The translations under genes were made by a program, and so were the position numbers. From NCBI GenBank assembly GCA_052078155.1, contig JBQJBP010000001.1:1-64000 (forward strand): DNA of 64,000 bases, in the 5' to 3' direction. Shown here piece by piece: positions 47,101 through 52,409 of the stretch; the stretch's first letter is position 1; every line of letters starts with the position of its first letter. Below the pieces are notes generated by a model that was given only the letters and a program-made list of their open reading frames with translations, searched no databases and was not told the DNA's origin. This DNA comes from CAXBMB01 sp052078155 (GTDB lineage: Bacteria; Pseudomonadota; Alphaproteobacteria; Kiloniellales; DSM-21159).

Positions 47101-48083
47101 AGCAGGCCGGTGTTGCTCAGGCTTTGCTCGGGCCCTTGACCCCCGCAGGCCGACAGGCACTGGAAGGGCAGGGAACTGCCTTCTTTGATCTTTCCGGGGA
47201 AGCCGGAAATCTGGACTACATTTCTCCGATGGTCAGCAGCGTGGCTAGCCAGCCTCAGCTCAAGGGACGCTATGAAGAACTCTCCCTTAGCTCTGACGTT
47301 CTGGGACAGGATGTGGCCGTTGCGCTGCTGCGGCCAGAGCAACCTCAGGATGACCTGCCTTTGGTGCTTTTCCTGCCCGGCGCTGAAGCCGAACTGTCCC
47401 CCCGTCTGGCGGCCCTGCCAGACCAGATGATGGCAGACGGGGATCTGCCGGCCCTGGCCATTGCCTGGTTTCAGGCACCGCGCAGTCTCTATCTGGATCC
47501 TCCGGCAGGCGGACCCAGGTGGGAGACCTTCCTCGTTCAGGAACTGCCAGCTTTGCTCCGCCGTCACAGCCAGAAAGAAGTGTCCGACGGGCCTTTTGGA
47601 CTGCTGGGCCTGTCCATGGGTGGATTGGGAGCCTTGAGGATGGCGTTACGGCATGCTGACAGGGTCAGGGCTGTTTCGGCACTGGCACCTGCATTGGAGG
47701 CGGGCCTTACCTTTGCCGACATCGAGGAAACGCATCCTCTCAGCCTGTTGCGTCCGACAGGATATCTGGAAGGCTTCTTCGGGGCGGGCATTGATGACAA
47801 AGGGCAGTGGCAGGCCCATCATCCGACAGCCCTGGCCGCGCAGCAGGCAGCTAGGTTGAAAAAGGGCGGACTGGCCATGCAGGTCATCTGCGGAGAACAG
47901 GATTCTCTTGCCTGGGACGGCAGCCTTTATCTGCACAAGCTGCTGGAAAGTGAGGCTGTGCCTCATGACTTCCAGCGTCTGCCAAAAGGGCGGCACGATC
48001 CCGCCTTTTTCGCTCTGACCGTGCCGGAAGGACTGGCGTTCGTGGCTCAGGCCCTGGTGTCCGATCGGGCTTTGAGCAAATGA
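41157..48083 (+). CDS. Terminal PKS 6: KS-AT-KR-ACP-sulfotransferase-(DnaG-like)-esterase
   Basis: The ATG at 41157 was chosen because it lies just after the PKS 5 stop behind a purine-rich site; it gives 2,308 residues. Order: docking coil 1-45; KS 55-478 (DTACSSS); AT 577-868 (GHSLG, YGFHS, malonyl-like); KR 1178-1362 (GGTGGLG, K, S, Y and N present, A-type Trp); ACP 1468-1541 (GLDSL); sulfotransferase 1572-1828 (SSPRSGST for the PAPS 5' phosphosulfate, VRHPLSVIESF for the 3' phosphate); DnaG-core-like stretch 1878-2005; hydrolase 2049-2305 (GLSMGG Ser 2153, EQD Asp, GRHD His 2280). By analogy with CurM and Ols, the beta-hydroxyacyl chain is sulfated, then released by hydrolysis with loss of CO2 and sulfate to give a terminal alkene. 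The hydrolase looks like the esterase/antigen-85 family (PF00756), which is unlike the usual PKS TE. Confidence 0.94.
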   Translation: MTDATKVSAEQRAFLEKIKGLSHKQSLLLCWELQKRLDQQQKEAASAAEKAVAEQPLAIIGMGCRFPGGSDSLQAFWQSLLTGRESVREVPKDRWDLDLWYDPDPATPERIACRRGGFLDQVDGFDADFFGLSAREALSMDPQQRLLLEVAWSALENAGIPPGSLKGKKVGVFVGISTNDYADLLQRDSGADLDSYFLSGNALNFAAGRIAYTLGLEGPSLAVDTACSSSLVALHLAEQALKLGDCDLALVGGVNLLLSPFSTLVASRARMLSPTGYCRAFDVGADGMVRGEGCGVVVLKPLATAQNDGNRIWSVLQGSAVNQDGASSGITVPNRRAQEAVVRQAQARAGVKPADVGFVEAHGTGTPLGDPIEAHGLGSVFRASGERFLLGSVKTNLGHLESAAGMAGLIKTVLALNEGLIPPHLHLDQPNPAIQWDQVPADIPREKTVFPERAKGRVAGVSSFGGSGTNAHVILSQAPSATGEATVEEPVSASPLRLLPLSAKSAGALATMTAGTGRICATEQAVMDPQALARTAAFGRDHFAFRQLAIGKTAQELSDAFSQAQPSAKAFKSKAGPVFLFTGQGSQYLGMAGGLYAEEPVFRQTFDRLAARLDPQLPQPLSAMLFDAQGDESEALLNRTDVTQPALFALQLSLVALWESWGIKPSAVAGHSLGAFAAAVVAGVMTEAVAADLVLARGRLVEELCPKGRMLALQKGAAETESYLTSLPADLQTELSISALNGPEETVVTGSSQAVEALQTQLEKAGETARLLTGHYGFHSPLVAPALDGFEAALQGKELSNPVLPFVCTLSGHIEKEAVARKDYWLRQLREPVNFLGAVQSLLESGQQRFLEIGPGGILSALTRRTASERDVLVVPSLRKGRPDGLVMRQALAGLYGSGLDPDWRALMGFGPFSEHLPGYAFDRRRFWPDTDPPKPKDHQDTLAESGPSAASYHFTWQALPSPESAEIPPGRWLVLGEEPTLIAALTQQLVAAGAQVVCYPNTAALLAKPETLAQPLTAILDLQPLSQPGLEDVKDWQAAAERTSLLHLPEFLTALQERTEATNFWQITAGGAPRGRECASGMALPDAEGPDPLQALYWPFLRGAELEQEEDRLGLLDLPRSWRELDAEELATKLLALTCLQGEERQLALTSDGGLALRLQRLEPAEAAVHQNTADIESDGLYLVAGGTGGLGRALSRWLVEQGARHLLLLGRRPADRSLDGWLMSLRSLGADVEYLACDLGTQTCPAQLEEALADRPPLRGIVHAAGSAVSAPSSHLKPEQWQMLFQAKLAGLQQLDALSRQHSPSLFLLCSSAAATWGSLGLSAYGAVNGFLDALAERRQAAGLPGLSIAWGPWQGTGMNVKDAAEAFAAGGVASLPPDSALARLDELCVAGEQGAVTVASVDWARFAPLYEARRSRSLLALLKSAAGTGVTREPAARNTEAAGNKLDPWLALSQADQQRELEAFLLSALAQVQGELQDEMSKDDNLALEIADLGLDSLMVMDLLGFCRQSYGIVLYPKDFFEQSSLYGFAAFLAQELRRLHPAGSVDKQVSTTARSVPVVADRQTAPDAVFLLSSPRSGSTLARVMLAGHPGLFSPPELHLLGYDSLKPWHAALSGNYLDEGLLRAIMDRFGLSADEAEDKLAQWVQQDRAVADVYQELGQGGRLLVDKSPSYLTSLDTLQRAEELFSRPLYLHLVRHPLSVIESFVRNRLDRFMEGADDPHAFAEQHWRAQNQNMERFAASLPADRCHRLRYEDLVADPKGVMSRVMDFLGLPFDDRLLQPYEGQRMTDGPKTTSLQIGDPNFLRHQGIEADLARSWEAVELPGPLAPETVTLARSYGYDLPEAALPAGLSSEDDGLEDQLKGHQETLQAHPKAADLRAFLRDQGLGQQTWRTLQLGARWTGAAEGAGAPDLVLPLRDSKGKLKGFQSLGKTDGQPPLEGPLDVPLDVPLGLDRAAETLNREGYGLILGDPLLWMKAQQAGVAQALLGPLTPAGRQALEGQGTAFFDLSGEAGNLDYISPMVSSVASQPQLKGRYEELSLSSDVLGQDVAVALLRPEQPQDDLPLVLFLPGAEAELSPRLAALPDQMMADGDLPALAIAWFQAPRSLYLDPPAGGPRWETFLVQELPALLRRHSQKEVSDGPFGLLGLSMGGLGALRMALRHADRVRAVSALAPALEAGLTFADIEETHPLSLLRPTGYLEGFFGAGIDDKGQWQAHHPTALAAQQAARLKKGGLAMQVICGEQDSLAWDGSLYLHKLLESEAVPHDFQRLPKGRHDPAFFALTVPEGLAFVAQALVSDRALSK
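45867..46640 (+). other. Sulfotransferase domain within terminal PKS 6
   Basis: The encoded stretch has the P-loop-like PRSGST motif directly after a beta strand, a conserved DKSPSY motif, and the LVRHPLSVIESF motif that binds the 3' phosphate of PAPS. These are the hallmarks of the Sulfotransfer_1/3 families. Its place directly after the terminal ACP is the same as in CurM, so the likely substrate is the ACP-bound beta-hydroxyl made by the KR of the same protein. Confidence 0.9.
46794..47170 (+). other. DnaG primase core/TOPRIM-like segment inside PKS 6
   Basis: Residues 1880-2005 of PKS 6 follow the order of the bacterial primase catalytic core. FLRDQGLGQQTWRTLQLG matches the YLxxRGLxxExIxxFxLG pattern. 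LVLPLRDSKGKLKGF matches the FPIRDxxGxxxGF pattern. PLGLDRAAETL matches LYGLxxA, and a stretch ending in QQAGVAQALLGPLTPAGRQAL matches the TOPRIM segment ending in GTALTxxQ. The catalytic Glu and Asp of VEGYMD are not kept (LILGDPLLWM), so primase chemistry is not expected. The match was made by eye; a structural or targeting role is only inference. Confidence 0.55.
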
Positions 48084-48955
48084 CCGGGCAAGGGCTGCAA
48101 GGCGATGAGTCTGGGTTCTGGCAGCTCCGATCAATCGACCAGGCTGACAGGGATTTATCCGCTAAGGCGTTAACGGTCGGGCTGGCGGGAGATCCGGCAG
48201 CACCCCTACTGCTGCTGCTCCCTGCGCTGGGGCGCACTGGCCATGATTTCCGCGACATTGCAGTGGAACTGCAGGCAGAGTTCCGACTGGTCCGGATCGA
48301 CTGGCGCGGATCCGGTTTCAATGCCGGTCTTGCCCCGGTTGAGACACTGGAGACCTATCTGGAGGATTGCCTCCAGGTGATGGCTAGCCTGAGCCCGGAC
48401 CAGCCGGTCTGGCTGCTGGGGGCAACGTTTGGCAACCGGGTGGCCCGATTGCTGGCGGCACGGAAGCCGGACCGCTGCGCGGCTCTGATCCTGCTGGCCG
48501 CAGGCGGCGCGGTGCCTCCATCGTCAGAAGCCACGGCCAAAGCCCGAGAATTCATGGCCGGATTGCTGAGTGCGCCCCAGAGTATCCCCCCTGAACTGGC
48601 CGCCCTTTACTTTGGGCGGGAAGATCACTTTTCGACGCAAGAGAAAGCCGAGGGGGCGCTGGCCGAATTTCTGAAGGGCTGGTGGCCGGGTTGCCTTGCC
48701 GCCCAGCGATCGGCGGCCCGCGCCTTTGTTCAACTGGAACAGGACACCAGAACCGGTTTGCCGCCGACCTTGATTCTTCAGGGACAGGCAGACCAGCTGG
48801 CCCCACCGGAAAATGGCAGAAAGCTTGCTGCTGAACTGGGGGCAGGTGCCCGGTTGGTGGAGATAGCACAGGCAGGCCATCTGCTGGCGCTGGAGTGTCC
48901 GGCTCAGGTCAGCAGAGAAATACTGCGGTTTAAACCGCAGGTGTTGCCTCTCTAG
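48080..48955 (+). CDS. Alpha/beta-hydrolase with Thr at the nucleophile elbow, last gene of the PKS operon
   Basis: The ATG overlaps the PKS 6 stop (ATGA), so the gene is translationally coupled. The 291 residues follow the alpha/beta-hydrolase plan: LLLLPALGRTGHDF for the oxyanion region, RIDWRGSG, the elbow GATFGNRVA, an acid in GQADQLAP, and the His in AGHLLALE. The nucleophile position in GxSxG holds Thr (GATFG) instead of Ser, so it may be inactive, use Thr, or act as a lyase or binding protein. There is no signal peptide, so it is probably cytosolic. It could assist chain release or editing by PKS 6. The family is secure but the substrate is unknown. Confidence 0.88.
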   Translation: MTGQGLQGDESGFWQLRSIDQADRDLSAKALTVGLAGDPAAPLLLLLPALGRTGHDFRDIAVELQAEFRLVRIDWRGSGFNAGLAPVETLETYLEDCLQVMASLSPDQPVWLLGATFGNRVARLLAARKPDRCAALILLAAGGAVPPSSEATAKAREFMAGLLSAPQSIPPELAALYFGREDHFSTQEKAEGALAEFLKGWWPGCLAAQRSAARAFVQLEQDTRTGLPPTLILQGQADQLAPPENGRKLAAELGAGARLVEIAQAGHLLALECPAQVSREILRFKPQVLPL

Positions 48956-48963
48956 AGCATGAT

Positions 48964-49002
48964 CGACTTAGTTAAAAGCGCTGTGCGCTTGAAACTAAGT
49001 CG
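48964..49002. terminator. Long stem-loop after the PKS operon (putative terminator or processing site)
   Basis: Arms of 18 nt (48964-48981 and 48985-49002) pair at 16 positions around a 3-nt loop, 8 bases after the last PKS-operon stop codon. There is no T-run afterwards, so a classical rho-independent terminator is not shown. The right arm is also the end of the dispersed repeat described below, so the hairpin may simply be part of that element. Confidence 0.45.
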
Positions 49003-49089
49003 TGAATCATCCTCTAACAGGTTGAAGAGAGGCAAATTCACGCTTCAAGTGTTATTACGTAGTGATTCCACTTAAACCGATTTGACTCT
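48985..49089 (-). repeat. Dispersed intergenic repeat, copy A (reverse orientation)
   Basis: The reverse complement of this stretch runs agagtcaaatcggtttaag, then tggaatcactacgtaataac, then acttgaagcgtgaa, and ends near gaggatgattc. It aligns over its whole length with 56018-56119 and, more weakly, with 54364-54450. All three copies are intergenic or at gene edges. No open frame lies inside it. It fills the gap between the PKS operon and the SnoaL-like gene. Confidence 0.8.
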
Positions 49090-49120
49090 AAAGTTGATTA
49101 GCTGAAGCAGGCGGGGAGGA

Positions 49121-49492
49121 TCAATCGCCCGGCATGTTGGAGCGGTCCCACAGACTGGTGACTTCGGCCACCTTGCCGTCTTCGATGCGCGCCAGGATCA
49201 GGCCGTCGCCGGTGACCTTCTTGCCCGTTTCCCGGTGAATGGCTTCGCCGGTAACCGTGGCCGCCACATGATCGCCCCGGGATACAGCATCGCTGATGGA
49301 CCAGACCAGATCAGCATATTCCTCGTGCCGGTCAATCAGAAAGCGTTTGACGTCTTCGACACCGTTTTCCACCCGGACAGCGTCATGGCGCTGGAAATCA
49401 GGACTGACGACTTCTGGCACCCGTTCCGTATCCCCGGCATTGAGGATTTCGGTCAGGCGGTGCATCAGGGCGATGTTTTCTTCCGGCGTCAT
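49121..49492 (-). CDS. SnoaL-like/NTF2-fold protein
   Basis: This 123-residue protein has the shape of SnoaL-like (nuclear transport factor 2 fold) proteins: an N-terminal helix pair (MTPEENIALMHRLTEIL, AGDTERVPEVVSPDF), an acidic-aromatic pocket region, and the closing strands GDGLILARIEDGKVAEV followed by WDRSN. Members include polyketide cyclases, but many are unassigned stress or catabolic proteins. It is transcribed away from the type II thioesterase gene. A role in polyketide tailoring is possible only from proximity; it is on the opposite strand from the operon. Confidence 0.82.
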   Translation of the reverse strand: MTPEENIALMHRLTEILNAGDTERVPEVVSPDFQRHDAVRVENGVEDVKRFLIDRHEEYADLVWSISDAVSRGDHVAATVTGEAIHRETGKKVTGDGLILARIEDGKVAEVTSLWDRSNMPGD

Positions 49493-49571
49493 TGGGGCTT
49501 TCTCCTCGACAGAGTCTGTTCAGGCACCGTAAGTAATAAAGAAATTAGATCAACAAGGTAAGGGGAAAGAC
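49493..49571. promoter_or_regulatory. Divergent promoter region, SnoaL-like (-) and type II thioesterase (+)
   Basis: The 79-bp gap between two divergent start codons must hold promoters for both genes unless either is read through. An AT-rich stretch (taagtaataaagaaattaga, near 49530-49550) is the best candidate for a -10 region on either strand. An AGGGGA site precedes the GTG start of the thioesterase. No clear -35 box was identified. Confidence 0.4.
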
Positions 49572-50327
49572 GTGGGTAAGCCTTGGTTTGAGACTCTCAG
49601 CGGTGGGCCAACCTCCAATCGACGCCTTTTTCTCTTCCCCTTTGCTGGCGGCGCGTCGGTTTTTTACCGCCCCTGGGCGCCGCTTTTCGCCCCGGACACA
49701 GAAGTGAACTTTGCCTTGCTGCCGGGCCGCGAAAGCCGTTTTGGTGAACCGGCTCTAACGACCATGGAGAGCCTGCTTGCGGAAGTGCTGCCTGCTTTGG
49801 AAGCGGAGCTGGATGACCGGCCCTATGCGCTGTTCGGGCACTCCATGGGGGCGGCCATCGCCTACGAACTGACTTTGCGTTTGCAGGACAAAGGCAAGGG
49901 GCCCATGGGGCTGTTTGTGTCGGGGCGCCGCCCGCCGGGCACGCCTCGCCAGACCCCTGCCATCTATCATTTGCCCGATGCCCAGTTTCTGGATGCCTTA
50001 CGCCAGCTGGGGGGCACACCGGAAGAGGTTCTGCAGAATCAGGATCTCCTGGATCTCTTTTTGCCGCTCCTGCGGGCTGACTTTCAGGTCAGCGACACCC
50101 ACACACCGACCTCCGGCGCAAAGATCGCCTGTCCCCTTCAGGTGTTTGGGGGCAGTCATGACCCCGAGGCCTCCTTGCCCTCGCTGGAGGGCTGGCGGGA
50201 TCTGGCGGCCGGTCCGGTGGAGATCACGCCCTTTGATGGCAACCACTTTTTCCTCACTGACCATCGTCAGTCCATCATCGATGCCATCTCTGCAGCCATG
50301 GCCCGTGCCCCGGTGACAGCCCTGTAA
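49572..50327 (+). CDS. Type II (editing) thioesterase
   Basis: The protein of 251 residues starts at a GTG preceded by AGGGGAAAG. It has the family signature: LFLFPFAGGASVFYRPWA near the N-terminus, GHSMGAAIAYEL with the catalytic Ser, SGRRPPGTPR, an Asp in GGSHDPE and a His in GNHFFL. Type II thioesterases remove stalled or mis-primed acyl groups from PKS and NRPS carrier proteins. Placed just after the PKS operon, on the same strand but separated by the SnoaL-like gene and a repeat, it very likely serves that assembly line from its own promoter. Confidence 0.93.
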   Translation: MGKPWFETLSGGPTSNRRLFLFPFAGGASVFYRPWAPLFAPDTEVNFALLPGRESRFGEPALTTMESLLAEVLPALEAELDDRPYALFGHSMGAAIAYELTLRLQDKGKGPMGLFVSGRRPPGTPRQTPAIYHLPDAQFLDALRQLGGTPEEVLQNQDLLDLFLPLLRADFQVSDTHTPTSGAKIACPLQVFGGSHDPEASLPSLEGWRDLAAGPVEITPFDGNHFFLTDHRQSIIDAISAAMARAPVTAL

Positions 50328-50505
50328 CTTCCCCTGCTGCGCCATTGCCCATAAACTGTTGGGACAAGGTTCCGGACGATTGGAGTCGCGGCCTGGAGTA
50401 TGACAAATCGGACTCCGGCTGCTGGCGCGCTGCCAAGAGAGAGTGGCTTTCGGGTTGCGCCCACCACACGTCCGCCGGAACCAGGATGGCTCTGAGGGGG
50501 ATCAG
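50328..50505. other. Intergenic region before the ParA-like gene
   Basis: These 178 bases lie between the thioesterase stop and the ParA-like ATG. A purine-rich site (gaggggg, 50494-50500) precedes the ATG at 50506 at proper spacing, which decided the start against the longer in-frame option at 50443. I see no clear hairpin terminator or operator. Confidence 0.5.
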
Positions 50506-51165
50506 ATGGGGATTTTGGCACTTTCGACCATGAAAGGGGGCAGTGGGAAGAGCACCGTTGCCATCTGTCTTGCTGCGGAATGGCTGAAGCAGGGTAAATC
50601 CGTGGCCTTGATTGATACGGATCCTCAGGCTTCCGTGCTGCGCTGGCGCGAAAGCGGCGAAGATCTGCAGGCACTGACCCTTGAGAAAGCTGAAGCTTCA
50701 GACATTGAAAAGCACCTCCACAGCCTGAAAGACAGCGGGATCGACCGCATCGTTGTCGACACGCCCGGCTTTCGGGCAGAGGTGACTGAAAAGGTTCTGG
50801 CGCTGGCTGATCTGGCGCTGGTGCCGCTGAAAGCCTCGCCGGTGGATTTTGAGGTGGCTGCCGATACCGTGGACATGATCCGGCGGATCTCTGACAAGCG
50901 GCAAAAGGGAAAGAGCAAAGCCAAAGCGCTGGAGTTTCGCTTTCTGCTCAGCCAGACCGTGCGGGACTCTGTAATCTCCCGCCACATGCGTGACGAGCTG
51001 AAGCAGGCAGGCTATCCCCTGATGAAGGTGGAATTGATCAACAGAGTCCTCTACTCTGAGGCGGCGTTGCTGGGATCGGCCCCCTGTTACATGGCGCCGC
51101 GTTCTCAGGCTGCCAAGGAAGTCAAATCCCTGGCAAAGGAACTGGACCCCTTTTTGAAGCAGTAA
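50506..51165 (+). CDS. ParA/MinD-superfamily ATPase (orphan, no parB)
   Basis: The 219-residue protein has a deviant Walker A motif (KGGSGKST, residues 10-17), a Walker A' motif (DTDPQAS) and a Walker B motif (VVDTPG), which define the ParA/Soj/MinD ATPase superfamily. Members dimerise on ATP and position DNA, chemoreceptors, carboxysomes or septum regulators. No ParB or parS-like repeat is visible beside it, so chromosome or plasmid partition is not supported. Twelve bases downstream begins a gene for a DUF697 protein with a basic low-complexity tail. The pair probably forms an operon and may work together at the membrane or nucleoid. Confidence 0.87.
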   Translation: MGILALSTMKGGSGKSTVAICLAAEWLKQGKSVALIDTDPQASVLRWRESGEDLQALTLEKAEASDIEKHLHSLKDSGIDRIVVDTPGFRAEVTEKVLALADLALVPLKASPVDFEVAADTVDMIRRISDKRQKGKSKAKALEFRFLLSQTVRDSVISRHMRDELKQAGYPLMKVELINRVLYSEAALLGSAPCYMAPRSQAAKEVKSLAKELDPFLKQ

Positions 51166-51177
51166 GGCAGCGGGAAA

Positions 51178-52287
51178 ATGGCGAAAAAACTCCCCACGTT
51201 GAAGCGGCACAGTGCTGAGCAGGAGTCTGCAACAGCCACCCCGGATCCTTCCCTCAAAAAGGCAGCCAGCAAACCCGCCTCTGCCAAAGCTGCGACCTCT
51301 AAAGCAGCCCCAAAGAAAACCGCGGGTTCAGCCAGCAAACGCCCTGCGGCAAAAGCCGGCAGCACAAAGACAGGCACGGCAAAAGCGGCAACAGCCAAAT
51401 CAACTGCTGCCAAACCGGCCACACCCAAGTCCACTACATCCAAATCCACTACGGCTAAACCCGCCACGTCCAGAACCAGTGCTGCCAAACCAGGCAGTCG
51501 ATCCCGTGCCGCTGCCGGATCTGCTGCAGCCTCCAAAGCCGGGGCGACCAAAGCCAAAACCACAGCTTCGCGGCCAGCAGCGGCTGCCAGTCGAACCAGC
51601 ACGACCAGTTCAACCGCGACCCGCTCGAAGGCAGCCGGCACAGCCAGCAAGAAGACCGGCAGCGCCCGTTCCAACTCAACCGCAGGGACGGCAGGCAGCA
51701 ACAAGCAAGGTACCTCTGCCGGTCAGTCATCCCGGCAGTCAGAGGCGCAGGCCACAGCCGCAGCCGCTGCCTCAGCCACTCAGGAAGAAGCCCTGCAGGG
51801 CGAGGTGTTGCAGCCGCAAAGCGATCGTGAAAAATCTCATCATCTGGCCATGACTGCCTGGCCCATTGTCCGGCGTTACAGCAAGTGGGCGGCGCTGGGC
51901 GGAGTTGTCCCGCTGCCCATCGTTGATGTGGCTGCGGTCGCTCTGGTCAATCTTCGCATGCTGAGTCGTCTCGCTGCACACTACGACCAGCCATTCAGCG
52001 AAAGCCGTGGCAAGGCCATCGTCTGGTCGCTGCTGGGCAGCCTCGGGCCCTATGCTGCTGGCATGGGGCTGGGCGGTGCCATTGCCAAAAGCACCCCCGG
52101 TGTCGGCATTGCCGTGGGTGTTCTGACCATGTCGGCTACGGCCGCGGCAGCCACCCACGCCATGGGACGGTTGTTTGTGCAGCATTTCGATGCTGGGGGC
52201 ACGCTGTTGACCATGGACCCAACGGCGCTGCGGGATCACTACCGCGAAGCCTTTGAGGCGGAAAGCAAAGCCGCTAAGGCGAAGTAG
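51178..52287 (+). CDS. DUF697 membrane protein with histone-H1-like Ala/Lys/Ser/Thr-rich N-terminus
   Basis: Of the 369 residues, about 20-200 are a low-complexity, strongly basic stretch rich in A, K, S and T with repeated KSTTA, KPAT and AAKPG-like units, as in bacterial H1-like or PhaF-type nucleoid-binding tails. Residues 215-350 match the DUF697 (YcjF-like) pattern: PIVRRYSKWAALGGVVPLP, then DVAAVALVNLRML, a hydrophobic glycine-rich hairpin, and GRLFVQHFDAGGTLLT. The combination suggests a membrane-bound protein with a DNA- or polymer-binding arm. It follows the ParA-like gene by 12 bases. A function in granule or nucleoid placement is inference. Confidence 0.83.
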   Translation: MAKKLPTLKRHSAEQESATATPDPSLKKAASKPASAKAATSKAAPKKTAGSASKRPAAKAGSTKTGTAKAATAKSTAAKPATPKSTTSKSTTAKPATSRTSAAKPGSRSRAAAGSAAASKAGATKAKTTASRPAAAASRTSTTSSTATRSKAAGTASKKTGSARSNSTAGTAGSNKQGTSAGQSSRQSEAQATAAAAASATQEEALQGEVLQPQSDREKSHHLAMTAWPIVRRYSKWAALGGVVPLPIVDVAAVALVNLRMLSRLAAHYDQPFSESRGKAIVWSLLGSLGPYAAGMGLGGAIAKSTPGVGIAVGVLTMSATAAAATHAMGRLFVQHFDAGGTLLTMDPTALRDHYREAFEAESKAAKAK

Positions 52288-52384
52288 TAGAGACCTAACG
52301 GTGGCAGCTCAGAAGCTCTGTTGCCCGGAAACGCATCCTGACCAGGTGATTTTCAACAAGGTCGCGCAAAACCGGCTTGCCTGT

Positions 52385-52396
52385 CTGGCGCGCCAG
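52385..52396. repeat. Perfect 12-bp palindrome between convergent genes
   Basis: The sequence ctggcgcgccag lies between the converging ends of the DUF697 gene and the phosphatidylserine-decarboxylase-like gene. With flanking pairs it could form a short GC-rich hairpin that ends both transcripts, but no T-run is present. The rest of the 52288-52409 gap shows nothing else. Confidence 0.3.
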
Positions 52397-52409
52397 GACG
52401 GCGGGCAGG

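Noticed and set aside
50506..52287. The ParA-like pair as a plasmid partition or replication locus.
   Set aside because: No ParB, Rep protein, iterons or parS-like repeats are near it.
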